Translations under genes and position numbers: made by a program
Part shown: positions 18,441 to 25,923 of the stretch, one piece after another
Numbering within the stretch: the stretch's first letter is position 1
How the letters are laid out: each line of letters begins with the position of its first letter
Origin: Asticcacaulis sp.
GTDB taxonomy: Bacteria; Pseudomonadota; Alphaproteobacteria; Caulobacterales; Caulobacteraceae
Reading direction: 5' to 3'
Assembly (NCBI RefSeq): GCF_027484505.1
Contig: NZ_JAIXSV010000118.1
Coordinates: 1-64,000, forward strand
DNA length: 64,000 nucleotides
Notes under the pieces: model-generated
Seen by the model: the letters and a program-made list of their open reading frames with translations, nothing else
What the model was told of the DNA's origin: nothing
Databases searched by the model: none

Positions 18441-19958
18441 TCAATCGTTTTCCATCGCCTTTAACCAGGCGGCGCGGTAGGCGCGTATGGCCTCAACGCC
18501 CTGCGGTTCGACCGGCTTATAGGCCGGCACCGGCGGCACATGATCACTGAAAAAGGCCATGGCCCCGGCACCGCGCGTCACCCCCGATGAGGTTTCGCAG
18601 ACCAGAACGGGCGCATCGCGCATGGCGGCCAGAAGGGTGCAGAAGGCGGCATTGTGCGCGGCCGGACCTTCGATCAGCAGGGGCCGATCCGCGGGCGCGA
18701 TCATATCGAGCGAGGTGACCGCGATCAGAGCCACGTAGATCAGACCCAGCGCGGCGCGCGTTTGCGGCGTGTCGGTTTCAAGCCCGACGATTTCGCCGCG
18801 CCGTCCGGGGAAGGGCCCGCCGGCATCAACGAAGCTGGGCAAGGCCATGGCCCCTGAGCCGATCACCTCAAGGACCGTATCGAGCGTCACCGGCACATCG
18901 ACATGACCATTGGTGATCAGCTCCAAAGCCCGCCCGCCCATAAACCGCGCGCACGGCACCGCACGGCCATAGACGTCGATATTGACGAGGCAGTCGCGAT
19001 CCGGGCGCAGGCTGTCCGACACGGCGGCCGGCGCAATACCGGGGGCCATGGCGACATACCAGGTGCCCGTCGTCAGTATGACCGGTAGTACCGCGGCCTC
19101 ATCGTGCTGATGCCGCGCAATAACCAGCGCCAGAGCGGCATTGGAATCGTGCAGGCCCACATGGACCTGACAGTCGGGGCTCAAGCCCACGGCCTCGGCG
19201 ATTTCGGGGCGCAGCGGCCCGGCCTTTTCCCACGCCGACCGTAGCGGCGCAAAGCGTTCCGCCCAGCCCTCAGAAACTGCCAGACTGGAGAAGGTGCCCT
19301 GGGTCGGGTTCCACAGATCCGTGTGACAGCCCAGCGATGTCACCTCCGAACACAGTACGCCCGACAGCCGCCACGTCCAGTATTGGGCATAGGAGAGGAT
19401 ATAGCGCACCCGCTCAAAGAATTTGGGGTCACGCCGCGCGTGCCAGAAGATTTGCGCCCCCAGATTCAGCCCGTTGGGCAGAAGCGGCGACAGGGTCTCC
19501 TCAAAGGCCGGACGCACGCGCTGATAAGCCCGTTCATAAGGCAGCGGGATCGAGGCTTCGTAGTCCTGAATGGGTTGCAGCAACTGCTCATCGGCGCTGA
19601 GGAAGGCGCAGCCCGCGCCATGCGCGACGGGGATAATGCGGTCGATGCGATAGCGCTGCGACAGGCGTTTCAGCTCGCTCAGGCACCACGTAAAGAGGGT
19701 ATCGACGTCAAAGGCCGCGTAGAGCCGCGTGTGCAGGTGCGGCGTCTTGAACGTCGTGCGGCTGAGGATCTGCCCTTCGGCGTCGATAACGCTGAGCTTG
19801 GCATTGGTCTTGCCGACATCAAAGACGACGCAGACGCCTTCACCCGTCACGGCGGCGCGCGTGTGGCTCCCGGAGACGCCCGTCATCGCGTAACCGTCCG
19901 CCGACGGAATATCCTCCGTCGCGGGGCTTACCGACACGTCTCTCAGGCTATTGCGCAC
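18441..19958 (-). CDS. rhaK: FGGY-family carbohydrate kinase, probable L-rhamnulokinase
   Basis: Phosphorylates L-rhamnulose using ATP. The 505-residue protein has the FGGY ATP-binding motif VVFDVGKTNAKLSVID, an HDSNAAL sugar-binding segment, TTGTWYVAMAPG and the C-terminal SSGVTRGAGAMAF. Length is normal. A GTG start is supported by a GGGAG ribosome-binding site six to eight bases upstream. It is divergent from rhaI across 298 bp and followed by the DeoR regulator gene. Related kinases act on L-fuculose; the neighbouring RhaI and RhaM favour rhamnulose. Symbol given on that basis. Confidence 0.85.
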   Translation of the reverse strand: MRNSLRDVSVSPATEDIPSADGYAMTGVSGSHTRAAVTGEGVCVVFDVGKTNAKLSVIDAEGQILSRTTFKTPHLHTRLYAAFDVDTLFTWCLSELKRLSQRYRIDRIIPVAHGAGCAFLSADEQLLQPIQDYEASIPLPYERAYQRVRPAFEETLSPLLPNGLNLGAQIFWHARRDPKFFERVRYILSYAQYWTWRLSGVLCSEVTSLGCHTDLWNPTQGTFSSLAVSEGWAERFAPLRSAWEKAGPLRPEIAEAVGLSPDCQVHVGLHDSNAALALVIARHQHDEAAVLPVILTTGTWYVAMAPGIAPAAVSDSLRPDRDCLVNIDVYGRAVPCARFMGGRALELITNGHVDVPVTLDTVLEVIGSGAMALPSFVDAGGPFPGRRGEIVGLETDTPQTRAALGLIYVALIAVTSLDMIAPADRPLLIEGPAAHNAAFCTLLAAMRDAPVLVCETSSGVTRGAGAMAFFSDHVPPVPAYKPVEPQGVEAIRAYRAAWLKAMEND

Positions 19959-20029
19959 CCTTCACTCCCGCCATCAGCCGCTCTTTCGTGAGCGAACGGG
20001 AGCCCAATACCGGCTTTCCCGTCCATTGC

Positions 20030-20045
20030 CGATCATTATTGATCG
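20030..20045. promoter_or_regulatory. Candidate operator in the rhaK-rhaI divergent region
   Basis: The palindrome CGATCATTATTGATCG has perfect six-base arms. The core TGATCGAA recurs near 18370 upstream of the DeoR gene, so it may be the regulator's site. The evidence is only the palindrome and its placement. Confidence 0.35.
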
Positions 20046-20256
20046 AAAATTAGCAACAGAGATTGTTTTTTGCCGCTATTTCCGTTAGGATCTAACCATA
20101 TAAGAAAAGCGCGTCTGCGCACACAAAAAACAGGTTGAGGGGCGGTTTCCCTGCGCTCTCATATACGGCGTGGCGTGTACGCCACATCCATTCCCTTCCC
20201 GTGAACGGTCTGTTGATTTGACTCCGTCCGTCTTTTAACCCTATCTGGAGGCCCAT

Positions 20257-21597
20257 GTGCTGAAGGAATGGACACCCCGAATGGGCTATGTCGCCGTCAA
20301 AAAGACCCGGTCGGCCCTGCCGCAGGACATTATTGATCGTGAAAATGCGCGGCTGATGGCGGCGCATATGGCCGATTATGAGGCTCTGGGCGTCAGACTG
20401 GCGCGCGTGGGTGTCGATATCGAGCACGTGGTCGATCGCCTGATGACGCTTGAGGTCGGTATCCCCAGCTGGGGCATGGTCTCCGGCGGTACGCGCTTTG
20501 CCCGCTTCCCCATGCCGGGTGAACCCACCCATATTCTGGAAAAGATCGAAGACTGCGCCGCCGTGCATCAGGTATCAGGCCTGACGCCGCGCATTTCGCT
20601 GCATTTTCCCTGGGACAAGGCCAACGACATCGATGAGGTGCGCGACTTCGCTCACGCCTACGGCATGGGCTTTGATGCGGTCAATTCCAACACTTTTCAG
20701 GATCAGCCGGGGCAGCGCCTGTCGTACAAGTATGGCTCACTGACCCACTCGGACCCCGCTACCCGCGCGCAGGCCATCGAGCACAATCTCGAATGTATCG
20801 AGATCGGTGATCGGCTGGGGGCCAAGGCCCTGACCGTATGGATCGGCGACGGCTCGAACTTTGCCGGTCAGAACGAGTTTGCCGACACGCTGGAGCGCTA
20901 TCTGGAGAGCATGAAGGCGATCTATGCCGCCCTGCCTCACGACTGGCGGCTGTTTATCGAGCATAAGCTCTATGAACCGGCCTTCTACGCCACGGTCATT
21001 CAGGACTGGGGCACCTCCATCCTCTGCGCGCAGACGCTGGGCCCCAAGGCGCAGTGTCTGGTCGATCTCGGCCACCACGCGCCGACGGTCAATATCGAAC
21101 TGATCGTGGCGCGGCTGGCGCAGTTCGGTAAGCTGGGCGGCTTCCATTTCAACGACTCCAAATACGGCGACGATGACCTCGATGCCGGGTCGCTCAACCC
21201 GTTCCAGCTCTTCCTGATTTTCAACGAACTGGTCTATGCCGAAACGCGCGCTAAGGGGCAGTTCAATCCGGCCTATATGATGGATCAGTCGCACAATGTG
21301 ACCGACCCTATTGAGAGCCTGCTCAATTCGGCGCGCGCCATTGCCGGAGCCTATGTCAAGGCGCTGATCGTCGATCGCAAGGCGCTGAAAGAGCATCAGG
21401 CCAATAATGACGTGATGATGGCCCACCATTGCCTGCGCATGGCCTATGAGACCGATGTGCGGCCGGCGCTGGCCATGGCACGACTGCGCAAGGGCGGAGC
21501 GATTGACCCCATGCTGGCCTTCCGCGCCACCGGCTACCGCGCCGAAAAAGCCAAGGTGCGCAAAACCCGCGCGGCGCACGGCGGCGGAATCGTCTGA
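20257..21597 (+). CDS. rhaI: L-rhamnose isomerase, RhaI type (xylose-isomerase-like TIM barrel)
   Basis: Converts L-rhamnose to L-rhamnulose. The 446-residue protein is of the alphaproteobacterial/Pseudomonas RhaI type. Metal and substrate residues lie in TPRISLHFPWDK, FIEHKLYEPAFYAT, LVDLGHHAPTVN and GGFHFNDSKYGDDDLDAG, all typical of this family. The GTG start at 20257 is preceded by TGGAGG at good spacing; an overlapping ATG is out of frame. It is divergent from rhaK and followed by a YesU-like gene. No rhamnulose-1-phosphate aldolase gene follows, so that step must be encoded elsewhere. Confidence 0.92.
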   Translation: MLKEWTPRMGYVAVKKTRSALPQDIIDRENARLMAAHMADYEALGVRLARVGVDIEHVVDRLMTLEVGIPSWGMVSGGTRFARFPMPGEPTHILEKIEDCAAVHQVSGLTPRISLHFPWDKANDIDEVRDFAHAYGMGFDAVNSNTFQDQPGQRLSYKYGSLTHSDPATRAQAIEHNLECIEIGDRLGAKALTVWIGDGSNFAGQNEFADTLERYLESMKAIYAALPHDWRLFIEHKLYEPAFYATVIQDWGTSILCAQTLGPKAQCLVDLGHHAPTVNIELIVARLAQFGKLGGFHFNDSKYGDDDLDAGSLNPFQLFLIFNELVYAETRAKGQFNPAYMMDQSHNVTDPIESLLNSARAIAGAYVKALIVDRKALKEHQANNDVMMAHHCLRMAYETDVRPALAMARLRKGGAIDPMLAFRATGYRAEKAKVRKTRAAHGGGIV

Positions 21598-21635
21598 TCC
21601 ACGCGTATAATCGGCAGCACAAACGGAAATTTCGC

Positions 21636-22385
21636 ATGAGCCTTACGCGTCGTCAGTGGCTGGCCTCCGGTCTGGCCGCCTCAGCCTCTTCCTCGCTTCT
21701 GGCCCCCTCGCTGTTCGCGGCCGAAGCGGGTGAACTGATCTATGCCAATCCGCTGAAAACCGCTGCCGATGTGGCGAAGTTCAGGATGGAGGGCGATGCG
21801 AAGGTCGATTTCCCCAATGGCCGCATGCAGTTGAGCGCACGGCGCGATGCCGCCGAAGGACAGGCCTCGAACTTCGTCTTTTGGTGCCCGGAGGTCTTCC
21901 CCGACCATGTCGAGATCAGCTGGAACTTCTGGCCGCTGAAAGAGCCGGGCCTGTGCATCCTGTTTTTTGCCGCGGGTGGGGTGAATGGCGAGCATATCCT
22001 GTCACCAAAGCTGAAAGCCCGCGCCGGGATCTACGACCAGTATACCAAAAGCGACGTCAAGGCCTTGCAGATCTCCTATTATCGCCGCCGCTGGGAGGAG
22101 GAACGCGCCTTCCATCTGGCCAATCTGCGCTATGCGCCGGGCTTTGAACTGCTGGCGCAAGGCGCCGACCCCCTGCCCGATGTCGAGGACGCCCGACCAC
22201 CTTACCGCCTTAAAATTCGCAAGTCGGGGGCGAACGTGGCCTTCACCATCAACGACCTGCCCGTCGTGAACTGGATCGGAGCCAACGACCGCCAATGGCC
22301 CACCAGCGGCAGTATCGGCTTTCGTCAGATGGCCCCGCTGATCGCCGAATATGCCGATCTCGAAGTGCGCCGGATCAGGGTGTAA
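21636..22385 (+). CDS. DUF1961 (YesU-like) protein, exported
   Basis: A 249-residue protein resembling YesU of the Bacillus subtilis rhamnogalacturonan cluster (DUF1961, concanavalin-like beta-sandwich). The N-terminus MSLTRRQWLASGLAASASSS looks like a twin-arginine (Tat) signal peptide. Inside, WCPEVFPDHVEISWNFWPL, KARAGIYDQYTKSDVKALQISYYRRRW and GSIGFRQMAPLIAEYADLEVRRI are family landmarks, rich in tryptophan and aromatics as in carbohydrate binders. The biochemical role of YesU is not established. It follows rhaI by 38 bp, which ties it to rhamnogalacturonan use, and its 3' end overlaps convergent cutA by 11 bp. Confidence 0.82.
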   Translation: MSLTRRQWLASGLAASASSSLLAPSLFAAEAGELIYANPLKTAADVAKFRMEGDAKVDFPNGRMQLSARRDAAEGQASNFVFWCPEVFPDHVEISWNFWPLKEPGLCILFFAAGGVNGEHILSPKLKARAGIYDQYTKSDVKALQISYYRRRWEEERAFHLANLRYAPGFELLAQGADPLPDVEDARPPYRLKIRKSGANVAFTINDLPVVNWIGANDRQWPTSGSIGFRQMAPLIAEYADLEVRRIRV

Positions 22386-22692
22386 GCGCGTCCCTCAGCC
22401 ACTGTTCGTAATCCGCGCTGGCCCATTGAATGCGCGTGGCGATCAGTTCCGGCACCTCATAGCTATGGGCGGCCCTTACCGCCGCCTCCAGCGCCGGGAG
22501 TTTGCCGCGCAGGGTCTTGGCCGTCAACCCGATCTCGTCGGCCGTCTCCACCTTTCCCTGCCACACATAGGTCGCACGCAGCGGCACACACTGCACACAG
22601 GCGGCCAGTTTCTGCGTTACCAGAAGCTCCGCGATACGTTCGGCCTCAGCCCTATCGGCACAGGTCAGGGAAACGGTCATAAGATCGGTCAT
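22375..22692 (-). CDS. cutA: CutA-family divalent-ion tolerance/signal protein
   Basis: A 105-residue trimeric PII-like protein. The conserved stretches LLVTQKLAACVQCVP, YVWQGKVE, KTLRGKLPALEAAVRAAHSYEVPELIA and YEQWLRDAL are nearly complete for CutA. The family was named for copper tolerance in E. coli, but its biochemical role is unsettled. The ATG has an AAGAGG ribosome-binding site eight bases upstream. It converges with and slightly overlaps the YesU-like gene. Confidence 0.93.
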   Translation of the reverse strand: MTDLMTVSLTCADRAEAERIAELLVTQKLAACVQCVPLRATYVWQGKVETADEIGLTAKTLRGKLPALEAAVRAAHSYEVPELIATRIQWASADYEQWLRDALTP

Positions 22693-22780
22693 GGCCTCTT
22701 ATAACCCCGACCACAAGACCGATCAAATATCGCCGTCAAAACCGGGATAGGCTAACCTCCGACGCAAACCGGAGCCCCTC

Positions 22781-23617
22781 GTGAGCCTGACCGCCAAACT
22801 CATCTGGTATATCGAACGCCGCCTGAACCAGCCGCTCAGCCTGTCACAGGTGGCGCGGGTGCACGGCGTCTCGGCCTGCCATGTGACGCGCCTGTTTGCC
22901 ATGAGCTGTGATCAGCCGCTGATGGCCTATGTGCGGGCCCGCCGGCTGAGCGAGGCGGCGAAGGCGATCCGGGCGGGCAGCGATCTGATCGATGCGGCCT
23001 TGAGTGCGGGCTATGGCTCGCACGAAGCCTTCACCCGCGCCTTTCGTCAGCAATTCGGCGTACCGCCGCGGGCCTTGCGTCATGAGCCTGCCCCTGACCT
23101 CAGACTGACGGAGCCTCTGTCCATGAACGATATCGACCGCAATCCCAAACCCGACCTGCCGCCTCAGACGCCGCGCCTTGAAAAGCTGGACCGCCTGACC
23201 CTCGCCGGGCTTTCGGGCCGGTTTGACTTTGCCAACCTGTCCGGCATTCCGGCCCTGTGGCAGGCCTTTTGTCCGTGGTTCGGCCATATCGAAGGTCAGA
23301 GAGGCGGCCTCAGTTACGGCGTTTCGTATAATTACCGCACAGACGGTATCGACTATCTGGCGGGGGTCGAGGTGACCGAAGGCAGTGACCTGCCGCCCGA
23401 CTTTACGCGGCTGATCCTGCCGGCAGGACGCTATGCGGTGTTTGAACACCACGGCCATGTGTCGGGCCTTTCGCACACCTGGCGCGCCCTTTATGATGAC
23501 TGGCTTCCCGCTTCGGGGCTGAAGGTGCGCTATGATCCCGGTTTTGAGCGCATGGATGCACGCTATAACGGGGCAACCGGTCAGGGCGTCATCGAAATCT
23601 GGATGCCGGTGGAATAG
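22781..23617 (+). CDS. AraC-family regulator with GyrI-like effector domain
   Basis: A 278-residue regulator. The AraC double helix-turn-helix fills residues 1-105 (LSLSQVARVHGVSACHVTRLFAMSCDQPLMAYVRARRLSEAA and IDAALSAGYGSHEAFTRAFRQQFGVPPRALR). Residues 130-278 form a GyrI/effector-binding (BacC/SOUL-like) domain, as in Rob and related small-molecule sensors. GTG start with GGAG eight bases upstream. It is separate from the pectin locus and its target is unknown; such proteins often respond to hydrophobic or cationic drugs. Confidence 0.88.
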   Translation: MSLTAKLIWYIERRLNQPLSLSQVARVHGVSACHVTRLFAMSCDQPLMAYVRARRLSEAAKAIRAGSDLIDAALSAGYGSHEAFTRAFRQQFGVPPRALRHEPAPDLRLTEPLSMNDIDRNPKPDLPPQTPRLEKLDRLTLAGLSGRFDFANLSGIPALWQAFCPWFGHIEGQRGGLSYGVSYNYRTDGIDYLAGVEVTEGSDLPPDFTRLILPAGRYAVFEHHGHVSGLSHTWRALYDDWLPASGLKVRYDPGFERMDARYNGATGQGVIEIWMPVE

Positions 23618-23632
23618 GCCCGTTTCGTGAGG

Positions 23633-23720
23633 TGGCCGCCGCTTTAGAGCGGAGTGATTTCTACTGGAATCATTCCGCTCAAGCCGCCATTGAGGCGGCG
23701 GCCAAGGTGGCGAAGCCACC
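23633..23720. repeat. Nested palindromic repeat cluster downstream of the AraC gene
   Basis: An outer stem ggccgccgc (23634) pairs with gcggcggcc (23695). Inside it lies a second palindrome gagcggagtgatt/aatcattccgctc (23647-23680), a near copy of the element after cimA. A third stem, ggtggc-gaa-gccacc, follows at 23706-23720 with the GC-rich tail of a REP-like unit. One repeat appears inserted in another. Confidence 0.65.
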
Positions 23721-23785
23721 GCCCGGCGAGGGGCTAAACAAAAATCCAGATCATTATGTTTCTACCGGAAATCATAATGATATAG

Positions 23786-24226
23786 TCACCTCTCAACGCG
23801 ATCACGACGCGCCGTTTCTCCAGCACGGGCCATATCCTGTGGCCGGCGGCGTGGCGCGCGACCGCCCAGCCGCACATAATGGCGGAAGGTTTCGGCATAG
23901 GAGGGCAGTGTGGCGACGCTGACGCCGATCAGGTCGGCCAGCCAGTCGCCGACACTGGCGCTGCGTCCGGTAAACAGTTGCGCCACCTCGATCAGCGCCC
24001 CCAGCACAAGCACCCCCAGAGCCAGGTCTGTGCGCCGCACGCGCGGAAAGGCCAGTTGCAGCATCACGGTCAGGGTAAAAAAGGCGATGATGTGGGCTTC
24101 TTTGTCCGTCAGCCCAAACGCCTGTTCAGCACCCGAAAACGGCCCCAGCACCAGCACGGCGACGGTCAGGGTGAGCAGGGCGAGGCAGATACGGATGTAC
24201 AGCAGGGCTTTCTGTGCGCGGGACAT
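23786..24226 (-). CDS. VanZ-like small membrane protein
   Basis: A 146-residue protein with three to four hydrophobic segments (12-32, 45-62, 67-88, 95-112). DKEAHIIAFFTLTVMLQLAFP and GALIEVAQLFTGRSASVGDWLADLIG match the VanZ-like family, which contributes to teicoplanin resistance in enterococci but is mostly of unknown function elsewhere. The C-terminal 35 residues are very basic and cytoplasmic in prediction. A GAGAGGT ribosome-binding site precedes the ATG. It is flanked by dispersed repeats on both sides. Confidence 0.82.
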   Translation of the reverse strand: MSRAQKALLYIRICLALLTLTVAVLVLGPFSGAEQAFGLTDKEAHIIAFFTLTVMLQLAFPRVRRTDLALGVLVLGALIEVAQLFTGRSASVGDWLADLIGVSVATLPSYAETFRHYVRLGGRAPRRRPQDMARAGETARRDRVER

Positions 24227-24312
24227 GGCGACCTCTCATGTGTCCCCGCACCCTAAGCACGCAGGGTAAACAAAAGGATGGCAAGACGCGTTAATATCCA
24301 CTGATCGCGTTT

Positions 24313-24413
24313 AGGGCGGATTTCATTCAAATTGAATCGAAATCACGCTCTAAATTTTTGGTTTAACGCGCTTTTTTATCCGAAAGTGCGTCACACTTTT
24401 CGGAAAGCGCTTT
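24313..24413. repeat. Dispersed composite palindromic repeat, copy A
   Basis: An imperfect palindrome agggcggatttcattcaa...cgctct is followed by aaatttttggtttaacgcgc and a cgaaagtg...cacttttcgg hairpin ending in aagcgct. Copy B at 57983-58084 aligns along the second half with about ten differences and one indel in 70 bases. The composite layout and size suggest a REP/MITE-like element. Confidence 0.75.
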
Positions 24414-24487
24414 AATCGCGCACGTATCGACGCTTATTTAACCCTGCGCAGTTAGGGTGCGTGGAACCCCACACGCCGGAACCCTGT

Positions 24488-24682
24488 ATGCGCCCTGAGA
24501 CTGCGAAGCTGAACACCCCCTCAACAGCCTCCAAACACACAAACGACATCGGTCTTCTGAGCGCGCTGGACACCCACGCGGTCATCGAAGCGAAGATGCC
24601 ACTGAAATGGACGCTGATGGGCCTGTTTATAACCTGCGGGGGCTTCTGGGCGCTGGTGGCGGGTCTGGCGACCCGGCACTGA
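24488..24682 (+). CDS. Hypothetical small single-pass membrane protein
   Basis: A 64-residue reading frame with a polar, Thr/Ser-rich N-terminus and one hydrophobic helix (LKWTLMGLFITCGGFWALVAGLA) near the C-terminus. The ORF track starts nine codons earlier at GTG; neither start has a clear ribosome-binding site. It converges with manC, with 9 bp between the genes. No family is recognised. The strong hydrophobic helix followed by a short basic end favours a real gene, but it may be spurious. Confidence 0.5.
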   Translation: MRPETAKLNTPSTASKHTNDIGLLSALDTHAVIEAKMPLKWTLMGLFITCGGFWALVAGLATRH

Positions 24683-24691
24683 ACCTACGCC

Positions 24692-25756
24692 CTAACCGTC
24701 ACTGACTTCGCTCAGCCGCTTGGCCGCTTCTGCCGCCAACTTGACATCCTGTGCGCGCGAAATGGGCGCGACGACGATACCCGACGGCGTGGACACGACC
24801 ATAATGTCATCAAGACCAATAATGGCCACGGGCGGCCCTTCGGCGCGGATCAGGCAGTTGTGGGCGTCGATCAGGATAGTACGACCCTGCGCATGGTTGC
24901 CGACATCATCCTTGGCTCCCAGACGCCACAGTTCGCTGAACCCGCCGACATCGGCCCAGCCGATATCGCAAGGCGCTGTCGCGGCGCGTAAGGTGCGCTC
25001 CATCACCGCGTAGTCGATGGAGATAGAGGGACAGAGTTTGAAACTTTCCGGGTCAAGCGTGCGGGTCACGCCCTGCGTCGCGGCCTTATCAAAGGCCTGC
25101 TGCGTGGCATTGAGGACATCCGGCTCATAGCGGTTCAGCTCCTCCAGCATCACCTGCGGTGAGAAGAGGAAGATACCCGCATTCCAGTCATAGCCGCCAT
25201 CGGCGACATAGCTTTGGGCCGTTTCAAAGTTAGGCTTTTCGAGGAAGCGACGAATGCCATAGACGCCCTGAGCCAGCCTCTCGCCGCGCTGGATATAGCC
25301 AAATCCCGTTTCCGGAGCGGTGGGGGTAATGCCAAAGGTGACGATGCGGTCCGTGGCCGTCGCAGCGGCCCGGTCGAGGGCGCCGCGGAACACTTCCGGC
25401 TTTGAGATCATGTGATCGGCAGGCACCAGCAGCACCAGCGCCTCCGGGTCGATCTCCAGACCGATCAGGGCCGCCACCGCCGCCACCGCCGCCGTATTGC
25501 GCGCAAAGGGTTCGAGCACGACCGCCTGCGGCGTGAGGTCGATGGCCTCAAGCTGCGCCGTCGCCAGGGCTTCGTGGCTTTTGCCGCAGATGACCACAGG
25601 TTTCAGAAACCCTGCCCCCGACAGACGCAGGGCCGTTTCCTGAATCATGGTGTGCTGGGTGGCCAGCGCGTGAAACTGCTTGGGCTGTTCAGGTGTGGAC
25701 AGGGGCCACAGGCGCGTACCCGACCCGCCCGACATGATGACCGGTAAGATTTTCAT
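24692..25756 (-). CDS. manC: Mannose-1-phosphate guanylyltransferase (first copy)
   Basis: Makes GDP-mannose from mannose-1-phosphate and GTP. The N-terminus carries PVIMSGGSGTRLWPLSTPEQPKQF, the pyrophosphorylase signature. VLLVPADHMI, GFGYIQRG, RRFLEKPNFETA and the GWADVGGFSELW segment are all in place. At 354 residues it is the short form without a phosphomannose-isomerase domain. A near-identical paralogue lies at 43448-44548 beside gmd and fcl. This copy has the higher GC of the core genome and stands alone, so it probably serves general mannosylation or GDP-sugar supply. Confidence 0.92.
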   Translation of the reverse strand: MKILPVIMSGGSGTRLWPLSTPEQPKQFHALATQHTMIQETALRLSGAGFLKPVVICGKSHEALATAQLEAIDLTPQAVVLEPFARNTAAVAAVAALIGLEIDPEALVLLVPADHMISKPEVFRGALDRAAATATDRIVTFGITPTAPETGFGYIQRGERLAQGVYGIRRFLEKPNFETAQSYVADGGYDWNAGIFLFSPQVMLEELNRYEPDVLNATQQAFDKAATQGVTRTLDPESFKLCPSISIDYAVMERTLRAATAPCDIGWADVGGFSELWRLGAKDDVGNHAQGRTILIDAHNCLIRAEGPPVAIIGLDDIMVVSTPSGIVVAPISRAQDVKLAAEAAKRLSEVSDG

Positions 25757-25860
25757 AAATCATCCTTGGAATACAAACTGTTTCCGGACAGGTGAGCGAC
25801 TATGCGCCGACAAATACCGGTTAGGCAACTGGATGACGGACTTTACCGGGATAGGGCTAT

Positions 25861-25895
25861 AAAAAGTCAAGACCTCCGGTGGTACCGGAGGTCTT
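25861..25895 (-). terminator. Intrinsic terminator of ahcY
   Basis: A perfect 12-bp stem (aagacctccggt/accggaggtctt) with a three-base loop, followed on the minus strand by gacttttta. It lies about 28 bases past the ahcY stop. Confidence 0.85.
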
Positions 25896-25923
25896 GTCGC
25901 GCAAACACAGCGTGGAAAAGGTG

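Noticed and set aside
22375-22385. Overlap of the YesU-like and cutA genes as an annotation error
   Set aside because: Both proteins have complete C-termini typical of their families, so an 11-bp convergent overlap is real.
25440-25500. GCC/ACC-rich triplet repeat in manC
   Set aside because: It encodes the conserved AAVAAVAAL helix that is also present in the second ManC, so it is ordinary coding sequence.
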